A stretch of DNA of 64,000 bases from Brevibacterium epidermidis NBRC 14811 (GTDB lineage: Bacteria; Actinomycetota; Actinomycetes; Actinomycetales; Brevibacteriaceae), in the NCBI RefSeq assembly GCF_001570805.1, contig NZ_BCSJ01000013.1, positions 301,410 to 365,409 of the forward strand, read 5' to 3'. This document shows positions 54,337 through 63,961 of the stretch, in pieces. Under the pieces are notes generated by a model. That model was not told the origin of the DNA and did no database searches. It saw only the letters and a program-made list of their open reading frames with translations. A program made the position numbers and the translations under genes. Every line of letters begins with the position of its first letter. Position 1 is the first letter of the stretch.

Positions 54337-56448
54337 TCAGCTGTCAATGCGTTCGGCATCGAGGACGGCGGCGCCGGAGACGATGAACTCCTTGCGCGGT
54401 CCCACCGATGATCCCATGAGGAGTTCGAAGGTGTTCTCCGCCATCTCGGCGTCGGCCATCGTCACCCGCCGCAGGGTACGCATGCTCGGGTCCATGGTGG
54501 TCTCGGCCAGCTGGTCGGCATCCATCTCGCCGAGGCCCTTGTACCGCTGGATGGGTTCCTTGTAGGTCTTCTTCTGCTTCTCGAGCTTCTTCAGCAGAGC
54601 GTGGAGCTCGGCTTCGGTGTAGGTGTAGATGACGTCGTTGGGCGTTCCGCGCTTCGTCACGACCTCCACACGGTGCAGCGGAGGCACCGCGGCGAAGACG
54701 CGACCGGCCTCGACCAGCGGCTTCATATACCGGAAGAACAGCGTCAGAAGCAGAGTGCGGATATGGGCACCGTCGACATCGGCATCGGTCATGATGATCA
54801 CTCGTCCGTAGCGGGCGGCATCGATATCGAAGCTGCGGCCGGAGCCCGCGCCGATGACCTGGATGAGCGCCGAGCATTCGACGTTGGCGAGCATGTCCGA
54901 CAGAGTCGCCTTCTGCACGTTGAGGATCTTCCCGCGGATGGGGAACAGCGCCTGGTGGTCGGAGTTGCGGGCTGCCTTCGCCGTGCCCATCGCCGAGTCG
55001 CCCTCGACGATGAACAGCTCCGTGTTCTCCACCCCGTTGTCGCGGCAGTCGTAGAGCTTCGCCGGCAGTGAGGAGGCCTCCAACGCGGTCTTGCGCCGCT
55101 GGTTCTCCTTGTGAGTGCGGGCAGAGATGCGCGACTTCATCTCGGCCACGACCTTCTCCATGAGCACCGCGGCTTGCTGCTTCTCGGCACGCTTGGTCGA
55201 CGCCAGCACTTCGCCGAACTGAGACTCGACGGTCTTCGCCACGATCTGTCGCACCGCCGCGGTGCCGAGGACTTCCTTGGTCTGCCCCTCGAATTGGGGT
55301 TCGGTCAGCTGCACGGTGACGACGGCAGTCATGCCGGCGAGCACATCGTCCTTCTCGAGTTTGTCCTTGCCGACCTTGAGCTTGCGTGCGTTGGCGTCGA
55401 CGGCCTTGCGCATCGCCTTCAGGCAGGCCTGTTCGAACCCGGCGAGGTGTGTGCCGCCCTGTGGTGTTGCGACCACGTTGACGAAGGACTTCAGCTTCGT
55501 GTCATAGCCGGTCCCCCAGCGCAGAGCAATATCGACGCCGACCTCACGTTCGACTTCCTTGGACTCGAGGTGACCCGAGGAGTTGAGCACCGGGACGGTC
55601 TCCTTGAAGGTGCCGGTGTTCTGGAGTCGCCAGGTATCGGTGATCGGCGGGTCGATGGAGAGGTGGTCGACGAATTCGGTGATTCCGCCGTCGAACTTGA
55701 AGACCTCTTCGCGCTCCTCGATGACGGCGCCTGTCTCGTCACGAGCGACACCACGCCGGTCGACGATGCGCAGCTCGAGGCCGGGCACGAGGAAGGCAGT
55801 CTGACGGGCACGTTCGACCAGATGCTGGTAGTCGAACTGGGCCTTGGCGAGGAAGATCTGCGGATCGGCCCAGTACTGGACTCGGGTGCCGGTCGCACCG
55901 CGCTTGGCCTTACCGACGATGTCCAAGCCGGTCGGTTCCTGGAAAGCCTCGAAGGGATTGTCGGGGCTCGGGGTGCCGGAGGAGTCGTCGAAGCGTCCAG
56001 GCACACCACGGCGGAAGGACATCTTATGCACCTTCGATCCGCGGGTAACCTCGACGTCGAGGCGAGCGGACAGAGCGTTGACGACCGAAGCGCCGACGCC
56101 GTGCAGGCCGCCGGACGCTGCGTAGGAGGAACCGCCGAACTTGCCGCCGGCGTGCAGCTTGGTCATGACGACCTCGACGCCGGTCAGACCGGTCTTCGGC
56201 TCGATGTCGACGGGGATGCCGCGGCCCTTGTCGGTGACGGCGACCGATCCGTCGGCGGCGAGTTCGATGAGGATCTCGGATCCATATCCTCCGAGGGCCT
56301 CGTCGACGCTGTTGTCGATGACTTCCCACAGACAGTGCATGAGACCACGGGAATCGGTCGTGCCGATGTACATGCCGGGTCGCTTGCGAACCGCTTCAAG
56401 ACCGGACAGGACGGACAGATGCCTGGCGCCGTAGCTTTCGTCTTCCAC
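54337..56448 (-). CDS. parE: DNA topoisomerase IV/gyrase subunit B (ParE-type)
   Basis: The ATPase subunit of a type IIA topoisomerase, 703 residues. GHKL ATPase motifs: VIDNSVDEALGGYG, VTDKGRGIPVDI and GGLHGVGASVVNALS. The Toprim domain has FIVEGDSAMGTAKAARN and IMTDADVDGAHIRTLLLTLFFRYM. The C-terminal GyrB-type end IQRYKGLGEMDADQLAETTMDP is complete. Its position next to the principal sigma factor gene and the absence of gyrA/recF favour ParE over GyrB. The start is GTG with GAGAGGAAATGT before it. Confidence 0.9.
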   Translation of the reverse strand: MEDESYGARHLSVLSGLEAVRKRPGMYIGTTDSRGLMHCLWEVIDNSVDEALGGYGSEILIELAADGSVAVTDKGRGIPVDIEPKTGLTGVEVVMTKLHAGGKFGGSSYAASGGLHGVGASVVNALSARLDVEVTRGSKVHKMSFRRGVPGRFDDSSGTPSPDNPFEAFQEPTGLDIVGKAKRGATGTRVQYWADPQIFLAKAQFDYQHLVERARQTAFLVPGLELRIVDRRGVARDETGAVIEEREEVFKFDGGITEFVDHLSIDPPITDTWRLQNTGTFKETVPVLNSSGHLESKEVEREVGVDIALRWGTGYDTKLKSFVNVVATPQGGTHLAGFEQACLKAMRKAVDANARKLKVGKDKLEKDDVLAGMTAVVTVQLTEPQFEGQTKEVLGTAAVRQIVAKTVESQFGEVLASTKRAEKQQAAVLMEKVVAEMKSRISARTHKENQRRKTALEASSLPAKLYDCRDNGVENTELFIVEGDSAMGTAKAARNSDHQALFPIRGKILNVQKATLSDMLANVECSALIQVIGAGSGRSFDIDAARYGRVIIMTDADVDGAHIRTLLLTLFFRYMKPLVEAGRVFAAVPPLHRVEVVTKRGTPNDVIYTYTEAELHALLKKLEKQKKTYKEPIQRYKGLGEMDADQLAETTMDPSMRTLRRVTMADAEMAENTFELLMGSSVGPRKEFIVSGAAVLDAERIDS

Positions 56449-56574
56449 ACATTTCCTCTCGTTCGATTAAATTCTAATCGCTGCGCGCTCAGGACCCTAT
56501 TCCCTGCGGCTCGTGTCGGGAATCCATCCGGGCGAACTCGACTATGTGTACCCCGTACCTGAAACAATGGAGCC

Positions 56575-57423
56575 ATGCGTCATCGCCTCCTCGTACCCAG
56601 CCTCCTCGCTTCTGCCACACTCTGCCTGCCCGGACTGGCGGCTTGCTCCCAGGGCTCGGACTCATCCGGACCGACAACACAGGCGGCCGAGACCACCGGC
56701 CAGTCCCCCTCTGCCGACAAAGGCGCGGACGGTGGGGAGGACGCGAAGTCGGGGACCGCCTCGGCGAAGGCGGACGATAAGGACCTGGAGGGGAAGGTCA
56801 TTGCGGTCGACCCCGGACACAATGGCGGCAATGCGAAGCATCCGGGCGAGATCAACCGGCAGGTGCCGGACGGTCGCGGCGGGACGAAGGCCTGCAACAC
56901 CACGGGCACGTCGACGAACTCCGACTATCCGGAAGCCGATTTCACGTGGGCGGTGGCGAAGAAGCTGGAGAAGTCGCTGACCGAGGCGGGAGCAGAAGTC
57001 GTGCTCAGCCGCAAGGACAACAAGGGAGTGGGACCGTGCGTGGACGAGCGCGGGACGTTCGCCGACGACGCAGACCTGCTCGTGAGCATCCACGCGAACG
57101 GCAGCGAATCGAGTTCGGTGAAGGGCTACCACGTCATCGTCGCCGACCCCGGCGAGGACGAGAAGACAGAGAAGGCCTCCGTGGACCTGGCGAAGTCTGT
57201 GGGCACTTCGATGGGTGAGGAGTTCACTCCGAACAAGGCCTACGGGAAGGACGCGATCAGCCGGCGACCGGACCTTGCCGGTCTGAACAATGCTTCGGTT
57301 CCCGCCGTCATCGTCGAATGCGGAGAGATGCGCAATCCGTCCGAAGCGGAGCTCATGGAGTCGAAGTCCGGGCAGAAGAAATACGCCGACGCCCTGTTCG
57401 ACGGCATCGTCGACTGGTTCTGA
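56575..57423 (+). CDS. Lipoprotein N-acetylmuramoyl-L-alanine amidase (Amidase_3)
   Basis: This 282-residue exported lipoprotein has a perfect lipobox at Cys24 (GLAAC). An acidic linker rich in Ser/Gly/Asp is followed by the Amidase_3 domain with the zinc ligands in VAVDPGHNGG, DYPEADFTWAVA, SIHANGS and the catalytic Glu in IVECGEM. It would cut peptide stems from glycan chains during division or growth. A -10-like AACAAT is six bases from the ATG, suggesting a leaderless mRNA. It is divergent from parE and convergent with the sigma factor gene. Confidence 0.88.
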   Translation: MRHRLLVPSLLASATLCLPGLAACSQGSDSSGPTTQAAETTGQSPSADKGADGGEDAKSGTASAKADDKDLEGKVIAVDPGHNGGNAKHPGEINRQVPDGRGGTKACNTTGTSTNSDYPEADFTWAVAKKLEKSLTEAGAEVVLSRKDNKGVGPCVDERGTFADDADLLVSIHANGSESSSVKGYHVIVADPGEDEKTEKASVDLAKSVGTSMGEEFTPNKAYGKDAISRRPDLAGLNNASVPAVIVECGEMRNPSEAELMESKSGQKKYADALFDGIVDWF

Positions 57424-57435
57424 ACCGTGAATGCC

Positions 57436-57467
57436 GAACGCCCCTGGGGAAGTTCCCAGGGGCGTTC
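57436..57467. terminator. Hairpin terminator between amidase and sigA genes
   Basis: GAACGCCCCTGGG (57436-57448) and CCCAGGGGCGTTC (57455-57467) form a perfect 13-bp stem with a 6-base loop, followed by TCTC. It probably terminates both convergent genes. Confidence 0.8.
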
Positions 57468-57502
57468 TCTCATCTCACCTCGAGCCGACCTCGAGACGAG
57501 AC

Positions 57503-58966
57503 TCAGTCGAGGTAGTCGCGCAGCACCTGCGAGCGGGACGGGTGGCGCAGCTTGGCCATCGTCTTCGACTCGATCTGACGGATGCGCTCACGCGTGACTC
57601 CGTAGACCTTGCCGATCTCGTCGAGGGTCTTCGGCTGACCGTCGTTGAGTCCGAAGCGCATGGACACCACTCCGGCTTCACGCTCGGAGAGCGTGTCGAG
57701 CACGGAGTGCAGCTGCTCCTGGAGGAGGGTGAAGCTCACCGAGTCCGAGGGCACAACGGCTTCGGAGTCCTCGATGAGGTCGCCGAACTCCGAGTCGCCG
57801 TCTTCACCCAGCGGGGTGTGCAGCGAGATGGGCTCGCGGCCGTACTTCTGGACCTCGACGACACGCTCGGGTGTCATGTCGAGTTCCTTCGCGAGCTCTT
57901 CCGGAGTCGGTTCGCGACCGAGGTCCTGCAGCATCTGGCGCTGCACACGGGCGAGCTTGTTGATGACCTCGACCATGTGCACCGGGATACGGATCGTGCG
58001 AGCCTGGTCGGCCATCGCACGGGTGATCGCCTGGCGGATCCACCACGTGGCATAGGTCGAGAACTTGAAGCCCTTCGTGTAGTCGAACTTCTCCACGGCG
58101 CGGATGAGGCCGAGGTTGCCTTCCTGGATGAGATCGAGGAAGAGCATTCCGCGGCCGGTGTAGCGCTTGGCCAGGGACACGACGAGTCGGAGGTTGGCCT
58201 CCAACAGGTGGTTCTTCGCGATGCGACCGTCGTGGATGATCCACTTGTAGTCCATCGTTTCTCGAGGATCGGTCACCTCTCCGCCGTTGAGCAGGTGCTC
58301 GGCGTACATGCCGGCCTCGATGCGCTTGGCGAGGTCGACTTCCTCGGCGGCGTTGAGCAGCGCCACCTTGCCGATCTGCTTGAGGTAGTCCTTGACGGGG
58401 TCAGCGGTCGCACCAGCGGAGACGACCTGCTGGGCAGGTGCATCCTCTTCGTCGGCGTCGGAGACGATGAAGCCACCGGCCTCGGCCACGGCGGCGTTCT
58501 TCTGCTTCTCCTCCGAGTTCTTCGTCTCGGTCGCCTCGGCGGGGCTCTCCTCTGTGGCCAGAGCGTCCGCTGCCGGTTCGACCTCCTCGGTGGTGTCGAT
58601 ATCGTCGTCGGCCTTCTTCGCCTTGGTCGCCTTCTTGGCTTCCTTGGCGGCGGTGGCCTTCGTCGTGGTCTTCTTCGGAGCAGCGGTCGACTTCGCTGCG
58701 GTGGTCGACTTCGCGGCGGTCGTCTTAGCGGCGGTCGTCTTGGTGGCCGTCGTCTTCTTCGCAGCAGTCGTCTTCTTCGACGCAGCCGTCTCGGTCTTTG
58801 CGGCGGTCGACTTCGCGGTCGCTGCCTTCTTGGCTCCGGCAGCGGTCGTCTTCTTCGCAGTGGACTTCGACGCCGCAGTGGTCTTGGTTCCACCGGTCGA
58901 GGTCTTGCCGGCCGTTCCCTCCGACTTCTCCGTCACCGTTGTGGATTCCTTGTCGACTCTGGGCAC
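57503..58966 (-). CDS. sigA: Principal RNA polymerase sigma factor (SigA/HrdB)
   Basis: The 487-residue housekeeping sigma factor directs RNA polymerase to most promoters. The first 150 residues are low complexity, with repeated KTTAAK and KSTAAK motifs, then an acidic segment. Regions 1.2-4.2 follow: [85 protein letters not shown] (region 2), and [18 protein letters not shown] region 3. Region 4.2 helix is [24 protein letters not shown] chose GTG at 58966 with AAAGGTGA upstream. Confidence 0.94.
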   Translation of the reverse strand: MPRVDKESTTVTEKSEGTAGKTSTGGTKTTAASKSTAKKTTAAGAKKAATAKSTAAKTETAASKKTTAAKKTTATKTTAAKTTAAKSTTAAKSTAAPKKTTTKATAAKEAKKATKAKKADDDIDTTEEVEPAADALATEESPAEATETKNSEEKQKNAAVAEAGGFIVSDADEEDAPAQQVVSAGATADPVKDYLKQIGKVALLNAAEEVDLAKRIEAGMYAEHLLNGGEVTDPRETMDYKWIIHDGRIAKNHLLEANLRLVVSLAKRYTGRGMLFLDLIQEGNLGLIRAVEKFDYTKGFKFSTYATWWIRQAITRAMADQARTIRIPVHMVEVINKLARVQRQMLQDLGREPTPEELAKELDMTPERVVEVQKYGREPISLHTPLGEDGDSEFGDLIEDSEAVVPSDSVSFTLLQEQLHSVLDTLSEREAGVVSMRFGLNDGQPKTLDEIGKVYGVTRERIRQIESKTMAKLRHPSRSQVLRDYLD

Positions 58967-59285
58967 GTGTTCACCTTTCGCGAGCGTTGAAACTTCCCCA
59001 TGCATTCGGACAGTACTAAGACCCAAGTCAAGTGGTCCGCGTACGGTCCGGGGCGAACGCACAGTTCGCCCATCGTGCAATGACTGGGTCAACGCTTAAT
59101 TTTCTCACGTTATTCCCCGCTTTGCGAATCGGCCGACCAAGGCTCCGGAACGATGCTGTCGGCCAGTGCAGAAGAACAAAGGGACTTGCAGAATTGTTCC
59201 CCTTCGTCTTCCCCTATTGATTTCACCTCGCCTCCCCGCATCACTTTCACCTCGCCGAGGCGGTCGACCGTCCCAGCCGATCCGA
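58967..59285. other. 319-bp intergenic region upstream of sigA
   Basis: The sigA promoter must lie here. TTGACT (59031-59026) on the minus strand is a possible -35, but I see no convincing -10 at the right distance. A second TTGACC at 59092-59087 has the same limitation. There are scattered pyrimidine tracts at 59190-59240. No gene or stable RNA was recognised. Confidence 0.3.
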
Positions 59286-60458
59286 TCAGATGCTCGAACG
59301 CTGCGTCTCTGTCAGCCAGCGAGGCAGGCATCCCATGTTGACAGCGCTGACGATGAGTTCGGCAAGTCCGTGTTCGGCTTCGAGTTCGATGGCGGCGCGC
59401 GCGTAGTTCAGTGCCATCGTCGACCCGCCCAGCGACCATTCGAACCATGCGATGACGGCATAGGTGTTGGCTCTCGCCTGCGGGTGGCCAGCCTGCAGGT
59501 AGTCCTTGAGCAGGGCGATGGTGACCAGAAGGTCTCGCGGTCGCGGGGCACGCGATGAGAGCCCGACGAGCTGCTGAGCGGCCCGGGCTTGGGAGACGAT
59601 GCGGCGGCTCATGGTGCAGAGTTCGTTACCGTCGAGTCCCCTGACCAGGGAGGGCGGGAAGTCAGGGTGATCGAAGCTGAGGATCATTTCGAGGGCGTCG
59701 CGTGACCAGAGCTCGACGAGCAGGGTGTCGAAGGCCATGACGGTCGGCAGGTCCATCAGGTCATGGATGCGCGCCTCATCGATGGCTTCCTCTTCGTGCC
59801 GCATCGCCTCCAGTCGCGGGTACACGTCGGCGAGGATCGCGAACGCCTCGTCCGTGCCCATCCACTCCTCGGCATGTCCGCGACGGCTGTCGGCGAAAGC
59901 CTCGGCAGGCATCGGGGAGATGACGAGATCCTCGGGGTCAGCGACGGGGTTGGATCCTCCGGCGACGAGTTCCGTGGCACACGCCGAGGTGGTTGCTTCG
60001 ATCAGCGGGGTGCAGTCGTAGCCGTCCTCGTCGATGCGACCGAAGTGGTCCTGGTTGACCCACCACGCGCTGAGAGTGTCGACGCTCCTGGCGGCGAAGG
60101 TCATCGCCAGTTCATCGATCGCCGCCCGGATGAGACCACGATGGACCTCGGCATATTCGGCATCGGCACCGGAGCCGAAGGCACTGACCGGCTGATAGTC
60201 ATCATCGTAGAGAACGAGGAAGACCCCGGTCACCGTACAGGCGCGCATGATGAGGTCGGCATACCAGCCGCCGCCTTCGGACAATGTCTGCGCCGCGCTC
60301 TCCCTGTCGAAGTCGATGCGCATCGTCGTCGAACTGGTCTGGGCCCCGTTGTTCTCCGTGCCGACGACGACGGCGACGAGGCTGCGCCGCGGGGTGTACC
60401 CGAGAGTGTGAGGGATGATCCCGATGATGTCCTCGGGTGTGCTGGCCGGTGTCTTCAC
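59286..60458 (-). CDS. DUF4192 family protein
   Basis: This 390-residue protein starts VKTPASTPEDIIGIIPHTLGYTPRRSLVAVVVG, the hallmark beginning of DUF4192, with WWVNQDHFGRIDEDGYDC and GLDGNELCTMSRRIVSQARAAQQLVGLS further in. The C-terminal part has tetratricopeptide-like helices. Function is unknown; it is widely found in actinobacteria and has no catalytic motif that I recognise. GTG at 60458 is chosen because AAGGAGGACACA precedes it; the frame upstream lacks conservation. Confidence 0.82.
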   Translation of the reverse strand: MKTPASTPEDIIGIIPHTLGYTPRRSLVAVVVGTENNGAQTSSTTMRIDFDRESAAQTLSEGGGWYADLIMRACTVTGVFLVLYDDDYQPVSAFGSGADAEYAEVHRGLIRAAIDELAMTFAARSVDTLSAWWVNQDHFGRIDEDGYDCTPLIEATTSACATELVAGGSNPVADPEDLVISPMPAEAFADSRRGHAEEWMGTDEAFAILADVYPRLEAMRHEEEAIDEARIHDLMDLPTVMAFDTLLVELWSRDALEMILSFDHPDFPPSLVRGLDGNELCTMSRRIVSQARAAQQLVGLSSRAPRPRDLLVTIALLKDYLQAGHPQARANTYAVIAWFEWSLGGSTMALNYARAAIELEAEHGLAELIVSAVNMGCLPRWLTETQRSSI

Positions 60459-60711
60459 TGTGTCCTCCTTGATCGGATCGGAACCGACCGATTGAGGCGG
60501 CCCCTGTGGCTGAGGTGGGGCCCGCTCCTCAAGAGGGCCTCTTGTCTCGGTCTCACTCCAACCGATTCCGGAGCCGTTCCTCCAGACCTCGGTTCGTGCC
60601 TGTGGACGGACCAAACCGGTCCACAGCGCAGCAGTGGACGAGTCACTGCCGTCGTCCCCACGAGAATTCAACCGAATTGCCTCAATCGCCTCACTGACAT
60701 ACAAGTGAGGG

Positions 60712-61503
60712 GTGGCGAAGAGACGGATATACACAGCCCCTGGTTCTCAAGTGGTCGACATCTCGACAGGAGAAGCCCGGTTGGAGAAGCTTGATGGTGA
60801 GGCCGATTCCTATGTGCTCCACGTAAACGGGGTCCCCTCCTCGTCGATCACTCTCAGCGATCCGCAGCGTCTGGACTTCGAATACCTCGACTGGATGCGC
60901 CGCATCATCGACGTCGAACTCCCCGACCGGACTCTGCGAGTCGCGCACATCGGTGCCGCCGGCTGTGCGCTGGCCCGGGCCCTGGACTCGGCACGACCGG
61001 GGTCGAAGCAGACGGCGATCGACATCGATGGCAAGCTGCTCGACTTCGCCCGCGACTGGTTCGACCTGCCTCGCTCCCCCGCCCTGGCCTTGCGTGCCGG
61101 CGACGGAGCCGTCGAGATCGGCAAGTTCCGACCCGATACCCTCGACGTCCTCGTCCGGGATGCCTTCGACCACGACTCGGTTCCCGCCGCCTTGCAGACG
61201 TCCGAGTTCTTCGCCTCCTGCGCCGAGGCGGTCAAGGACTCCGGAATCTATGTCGCCAATGTGCCTGACACCGGCGACCACCACGTCCTCCGGTCCGAAC
61301 TGCGCAGCCTCGGCGAACATTTCGCCCATCTTGCCGCCGCCACGGAACCGGCGATCCTCAAAGGACGTCGACGCGGCAATGTCGTGGTCCTCGCCTCCAA
61401 CACTCCGCTCGATGAAGTCGGTCTCGATCGCAATCTGCGCACCGCCGCCTCCTCGGCGACCTTCCTGTCCGGAGCGAATCTGCGTTCCCGCTTGGGTCTC
61501 TGA
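60712..61503 (+). CDS. Spermidine-synthase-like SAM-dependent methyltransferase-fold protein
   Basis: This 263-residue protein has the Rossmann motif LRVAHIGAAGCALARALDSARPGSKQTAIDIDGKLLDFARDWFDLP, followed by LALRAGDGAVEIG and RDAFDHDSVPAALQTSEFF. The pattern is that of polyamine-aminopropyltransferase-like family members. Key acidic residues for putrescine binding were not confidently found, so polyamine synthesis is not assured. It starts at GTG 60712 and is divergent from the DUF4192 gene. Annotators usually call such proteins fused or orphan spermidine synthases. Confidence 0.72.
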   Translation: MAKRRIYTAPGSQVVDISTGEARLEKLDGEADSYVLHVNGVPSSSITLSDPQRLDFEYLDWMRRIIDVELPDRTLRVAHIGAAGCALARALDSARPGSKQTAIDIDGKLLDFARDWFDLPRSPALALRAGDGAVEIGKFRPDTLDVLVRDAFDHDSVPAALQTSEFFASCAEAVKDSGIYVANVPDTGDHHVLRSELRSLGEHFAHLAAATEPAILKGRRRGNVVVLASNTPLDEVGLDRNLRTAASSATFLSGANLRSRLGL

Positions 61504-61715
61504 CTTTCGCGCCAACTGGGAACTCTGCCCCTGGACCCAAGGACTTGCCCGGGTCTCTCATCCGCGCGCCTGCTCGCGCTCCTTCCTGGGGCCCAAATCC
61601 GCGAATGTAACCGCACTCGGCGGGAATGTGAGGTACGCCCCGGTCCGAAATGACGTTGTGACTACAGACGCCGGGGAAAGTTCGGCATAATTGAATGCCG
61701 ACCCAAGAAGGTGAG

Positions 61716-63947
61716 ATGACCGAAACTTCAGAAATTCGTGTCGAGCAGACCAAGCTCGACGAGCTCTATACCCGCCTCGATGAGCTCCGGGAGGAGACGA
61801 CAGCCCGGCTGGGCACGGTGAGGATCTCCGAGGTCGGAGGCAATCACCAGCACCGCACCGAACGCGATGCCTTCGCGACGCTGTACGAAGATCAGCTCAT
61901 CCGTCTCGACGGCGCCGAGGAGGGACTGTGCTTCGGTCGCCTCGACATCGTCGACGAAGACGACCCCACGTATATCGGCCGCATCGGTCTCACCGACGAA
62001 CAGCGCCAGCAGATCCTCATCGACTGGAGGGCACCCGCCGCGGAACGCTTCTACCAGTCGACGGCCGCCAATCCCGACGGAATCGCCCGCCGCCGTCACC
62101 TCGTCACCGCGAACCGGAAGGTCACCGGAATCGAAGACGATGTGCTCGACATCGACGCACTCGATGACTCACAGCGGTCGAACCTGCAGGGCGAAGGCGC
62201 CCTGCTCGCGGCGCTGACCACTCATCGCACCGGTCGGATGGGCGATATCGTCGCGACCATCCAAGCCGAACAGGATGCGATCATCCGCCGGCCGCTCTCC
62301 GGCGTCCTCGTCGTCCAGGGCGGACCGGGCACCGGCAAGACCGCCGTCGCCCTCCACCGCGCTGCCTTCCTGCTCTACCGTCACCGGGAGCGCATCGCGA
62401 AATCCGGTGTCCTCCTCGTTGGCCCGTCGACGGTGTTCCTCAAGTACATCGAGAAGGTCCTGCCCAGCCTCGGCGAGACCGGGGCCGTCCTGCTCACCCC
62501 GGGTCGGCTGTACCCGGGACTCGACACGGACGCCACGGATACACCGGCGGTCGCCGAGATCAAGGGCCGTTCCGTCATGGCTCGTGTGCTGAAGAACCAT
62601 ATTGCGAACTACCAGCGCATCCCCGACCAGGATGTCGAGATGCGGGTGCGTTCGCACAACATCGTGCTCCGTCGCCGGGACGTCCAGTCCGCGCGTGATC
62701 GGGCTCGTCGCAGCGGAGATCCGCACAATGCAGCGCGCACCGGTTTCGTCACCGGTCTGCTGAAGATCCTCGCCGAGGATCTCGCCCGTGAGATGGGTAT
62801 GGACGCGGCCGGAGAGCGACTGCCCGAGCTGCTCGAGGATCTGCGTTCCTCCGTCGACGTGCGTCGTGCCCTCAACCTCGCGTGGTTCCCCATCGGCCCT
62901 GCCGCCGCTCTGCGTTCTCTGTTGGGCAAGCCTCACAAGCTGCAGGCCGCCGCTCGCAAGCTCCTCTCTCCTGCCGAGCAGTCGATTCTGCTCGAGCAGC
63001 GTCGGGACGAGTTCACGGTCGACGATGTGCCGCTGCTCGACGAGCTCGCCGAACTTCTCGGGTCCGCTCCCCAGCAGACCCAGGCTCGGGACGAATCGGC
63101 ACGCGAATATGCCGAAGCCGTCGTCGATATGACCGAGACCGGCGGAATGGTCTCCGCCGAGACGCTTGCGGCCCGCTGGGAGGAGCAGGGGCCGGCGATG
63201 ACCTTGGCCGAACGCGCCCTCGAGGATCGGGAGTGGACGTACGGCCACCTCGTCGTCGATGAGGCGCAGGAGCTCTCCCCCATGCAGTGGCGGGTCCTCT
63301 TCCGTCGCGTGCCGTCGAAGTCGGCCACCGTCGTCGGCGACCTCGCACAGTCTTCGCAGGTCGACAATGCCCGCACCTGGTCTTCGATCCTCTCCGAATT
63401 CGTCGGCGACCGTTTCGCCCTCCAGGTGCTCACGGTCTCCTACCGCACCCCGCAGTCGGTGATGGATCTGGCCAACCGCTACCTGCATCGGCATTTCCCG
63501 CAACTCGAACTCGTCGAGTCGGTTCGCCAGGGAGGATCGGATCCGCAGCTGGATTCCTTCGCCGACGAATCCGAAATGCTGGCCGCTCTCCCCGAGACTG
63601 TCGCGGCCGAGGTGTCCGCAGCCGCAGGCGGGAAGATCGCAGTCATCGCTGATGAGGAGCTCATCGAGCCCATCGCCAAGGCGGTCGCGGACTTCGATTT
63701 CGGACGTTCGGTCACGGGCTTGGATCATCAGATCGCCCTCATCACCCCGCAGCAGGCCAAAGGCCTCGAGTTCGATGCAGTGGTCATCGTCGAACCCGGC
63801 CGCATCGCCCCGCTCGGCAGCGAGGAGGGCGTCGGCGGTCTCTATGTGGCGCTGACCCGCACGACGGAACGTCTGCGCGTCTTGGCATCCGTGTCCACAG
63901 AGCTGACCGAACTCTTCTCCGCAGAGGCAGTCCGCCAAGCCGGCTGA
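61716..63947 (+). CDS. helD: HelD/HelR-type RNA-polymerase-associated helicase
   Basis: This 743-residue superfamily 1 helicase-like ATPase has a coiled-coil N-terminus (TKLDELYTRLDELREETTARLG). The Walker A is VVQGGPGTGKTAVALHRAAFLLYRHR, and Walker B with motif III is HLVVDEAQELSPMQWRVLFRR. Motif VI is VGGLYVALTRTTERLRV. HelD dissociates stalled RNA polymerase, and relatives in Streptomyces and Mycobacterium (HelR) protect it from rifamycins. I chose ATG at 61716 with AAGGTGAG before it; an upstream ATG at 61695 overlaps the probable -10 CATAAT. I see no rifamycin-type inverted repeat upstream. The third palindromic repeat begins just after its stop. Confidence 0.88.
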   Translation: MTETSEIRVEQTKLDELYTRLDELREETTARLGTVRISEVGGNHQHRTERDAFATLYEDQLIRLDGAEEGLCFGRLDIVDEDDPTYIGRIGLTDEQRQQILIDWRAPAAERFYQSTAANPDGIARRRHLVTANRKVTGIEDDVLDIDALDDSQRSNLQGEGALLAALTTHRTGRMGDIVATIQAEQDAIIRRPLSGVLVVQGGPGTGKTAVALHRAAFLLYRHRERIAKSGVLLVGPSTVFLKYIEKVLPSLGETGAVLLTPGRLYPGLDTDATDTPAVAEIKGRSVMARVLKNHIANYQRIPDQDVEMRVRSHNIVLRRRDVQSARDRARRSGDPHNAARTGFVTGLLKILAEDLAREMGMDAAGERLPELLEDLRSSVDVRRALNLAWFPIGPAAALRSLLGKPHKLQAAARKLLSPAEQSILLEQRRDEFTVDDVPLLDELAELLGSAPQQTQARDESAREYAEAVVDMTETGGMVSAETLAARWEEQGPAMTLAERALEDREWTYGHLVVDEAQELSPMQWRVLFRRVPSKSATVVGDLAQSSQVDNARTWSSILSEFVGDRFALQVLTVSYRTPQSVMDLANRYLHRHFPQLELVESVRQGGSDPQLDSFADESEMLAALPETVAAEVSAAAGGKIAVIADEELIEPIAKAVADFDFGRSVTGLDHQIALITPQQAKGLEFDAVVIVEPGRIAPLGSEEGVGGLYVALTRTTERLRVLASVSTELTELFSAEAVRQAG

Positions 63948-63961
63948 AACCCTCCCTTTTT

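Noticed and set aside
55111..56562. Open frame of 483 codons antisense to parE
   Set aside because: Antisense to intact topoisomerase motifs; starts and codon use unlike neighbours.
58967..59092. Longer N-terminus for sigA beginning at 59092
   Set aside because: No ribosome-binding site, composition unlike the rest, and a good GTG with AAAGGTGA lies at 58966.
61504..61715. Rifamycin-response element upstream of helD
   Set aside because: I looked for the long inverted repeat described for rifamycin-inducible genes and found none.
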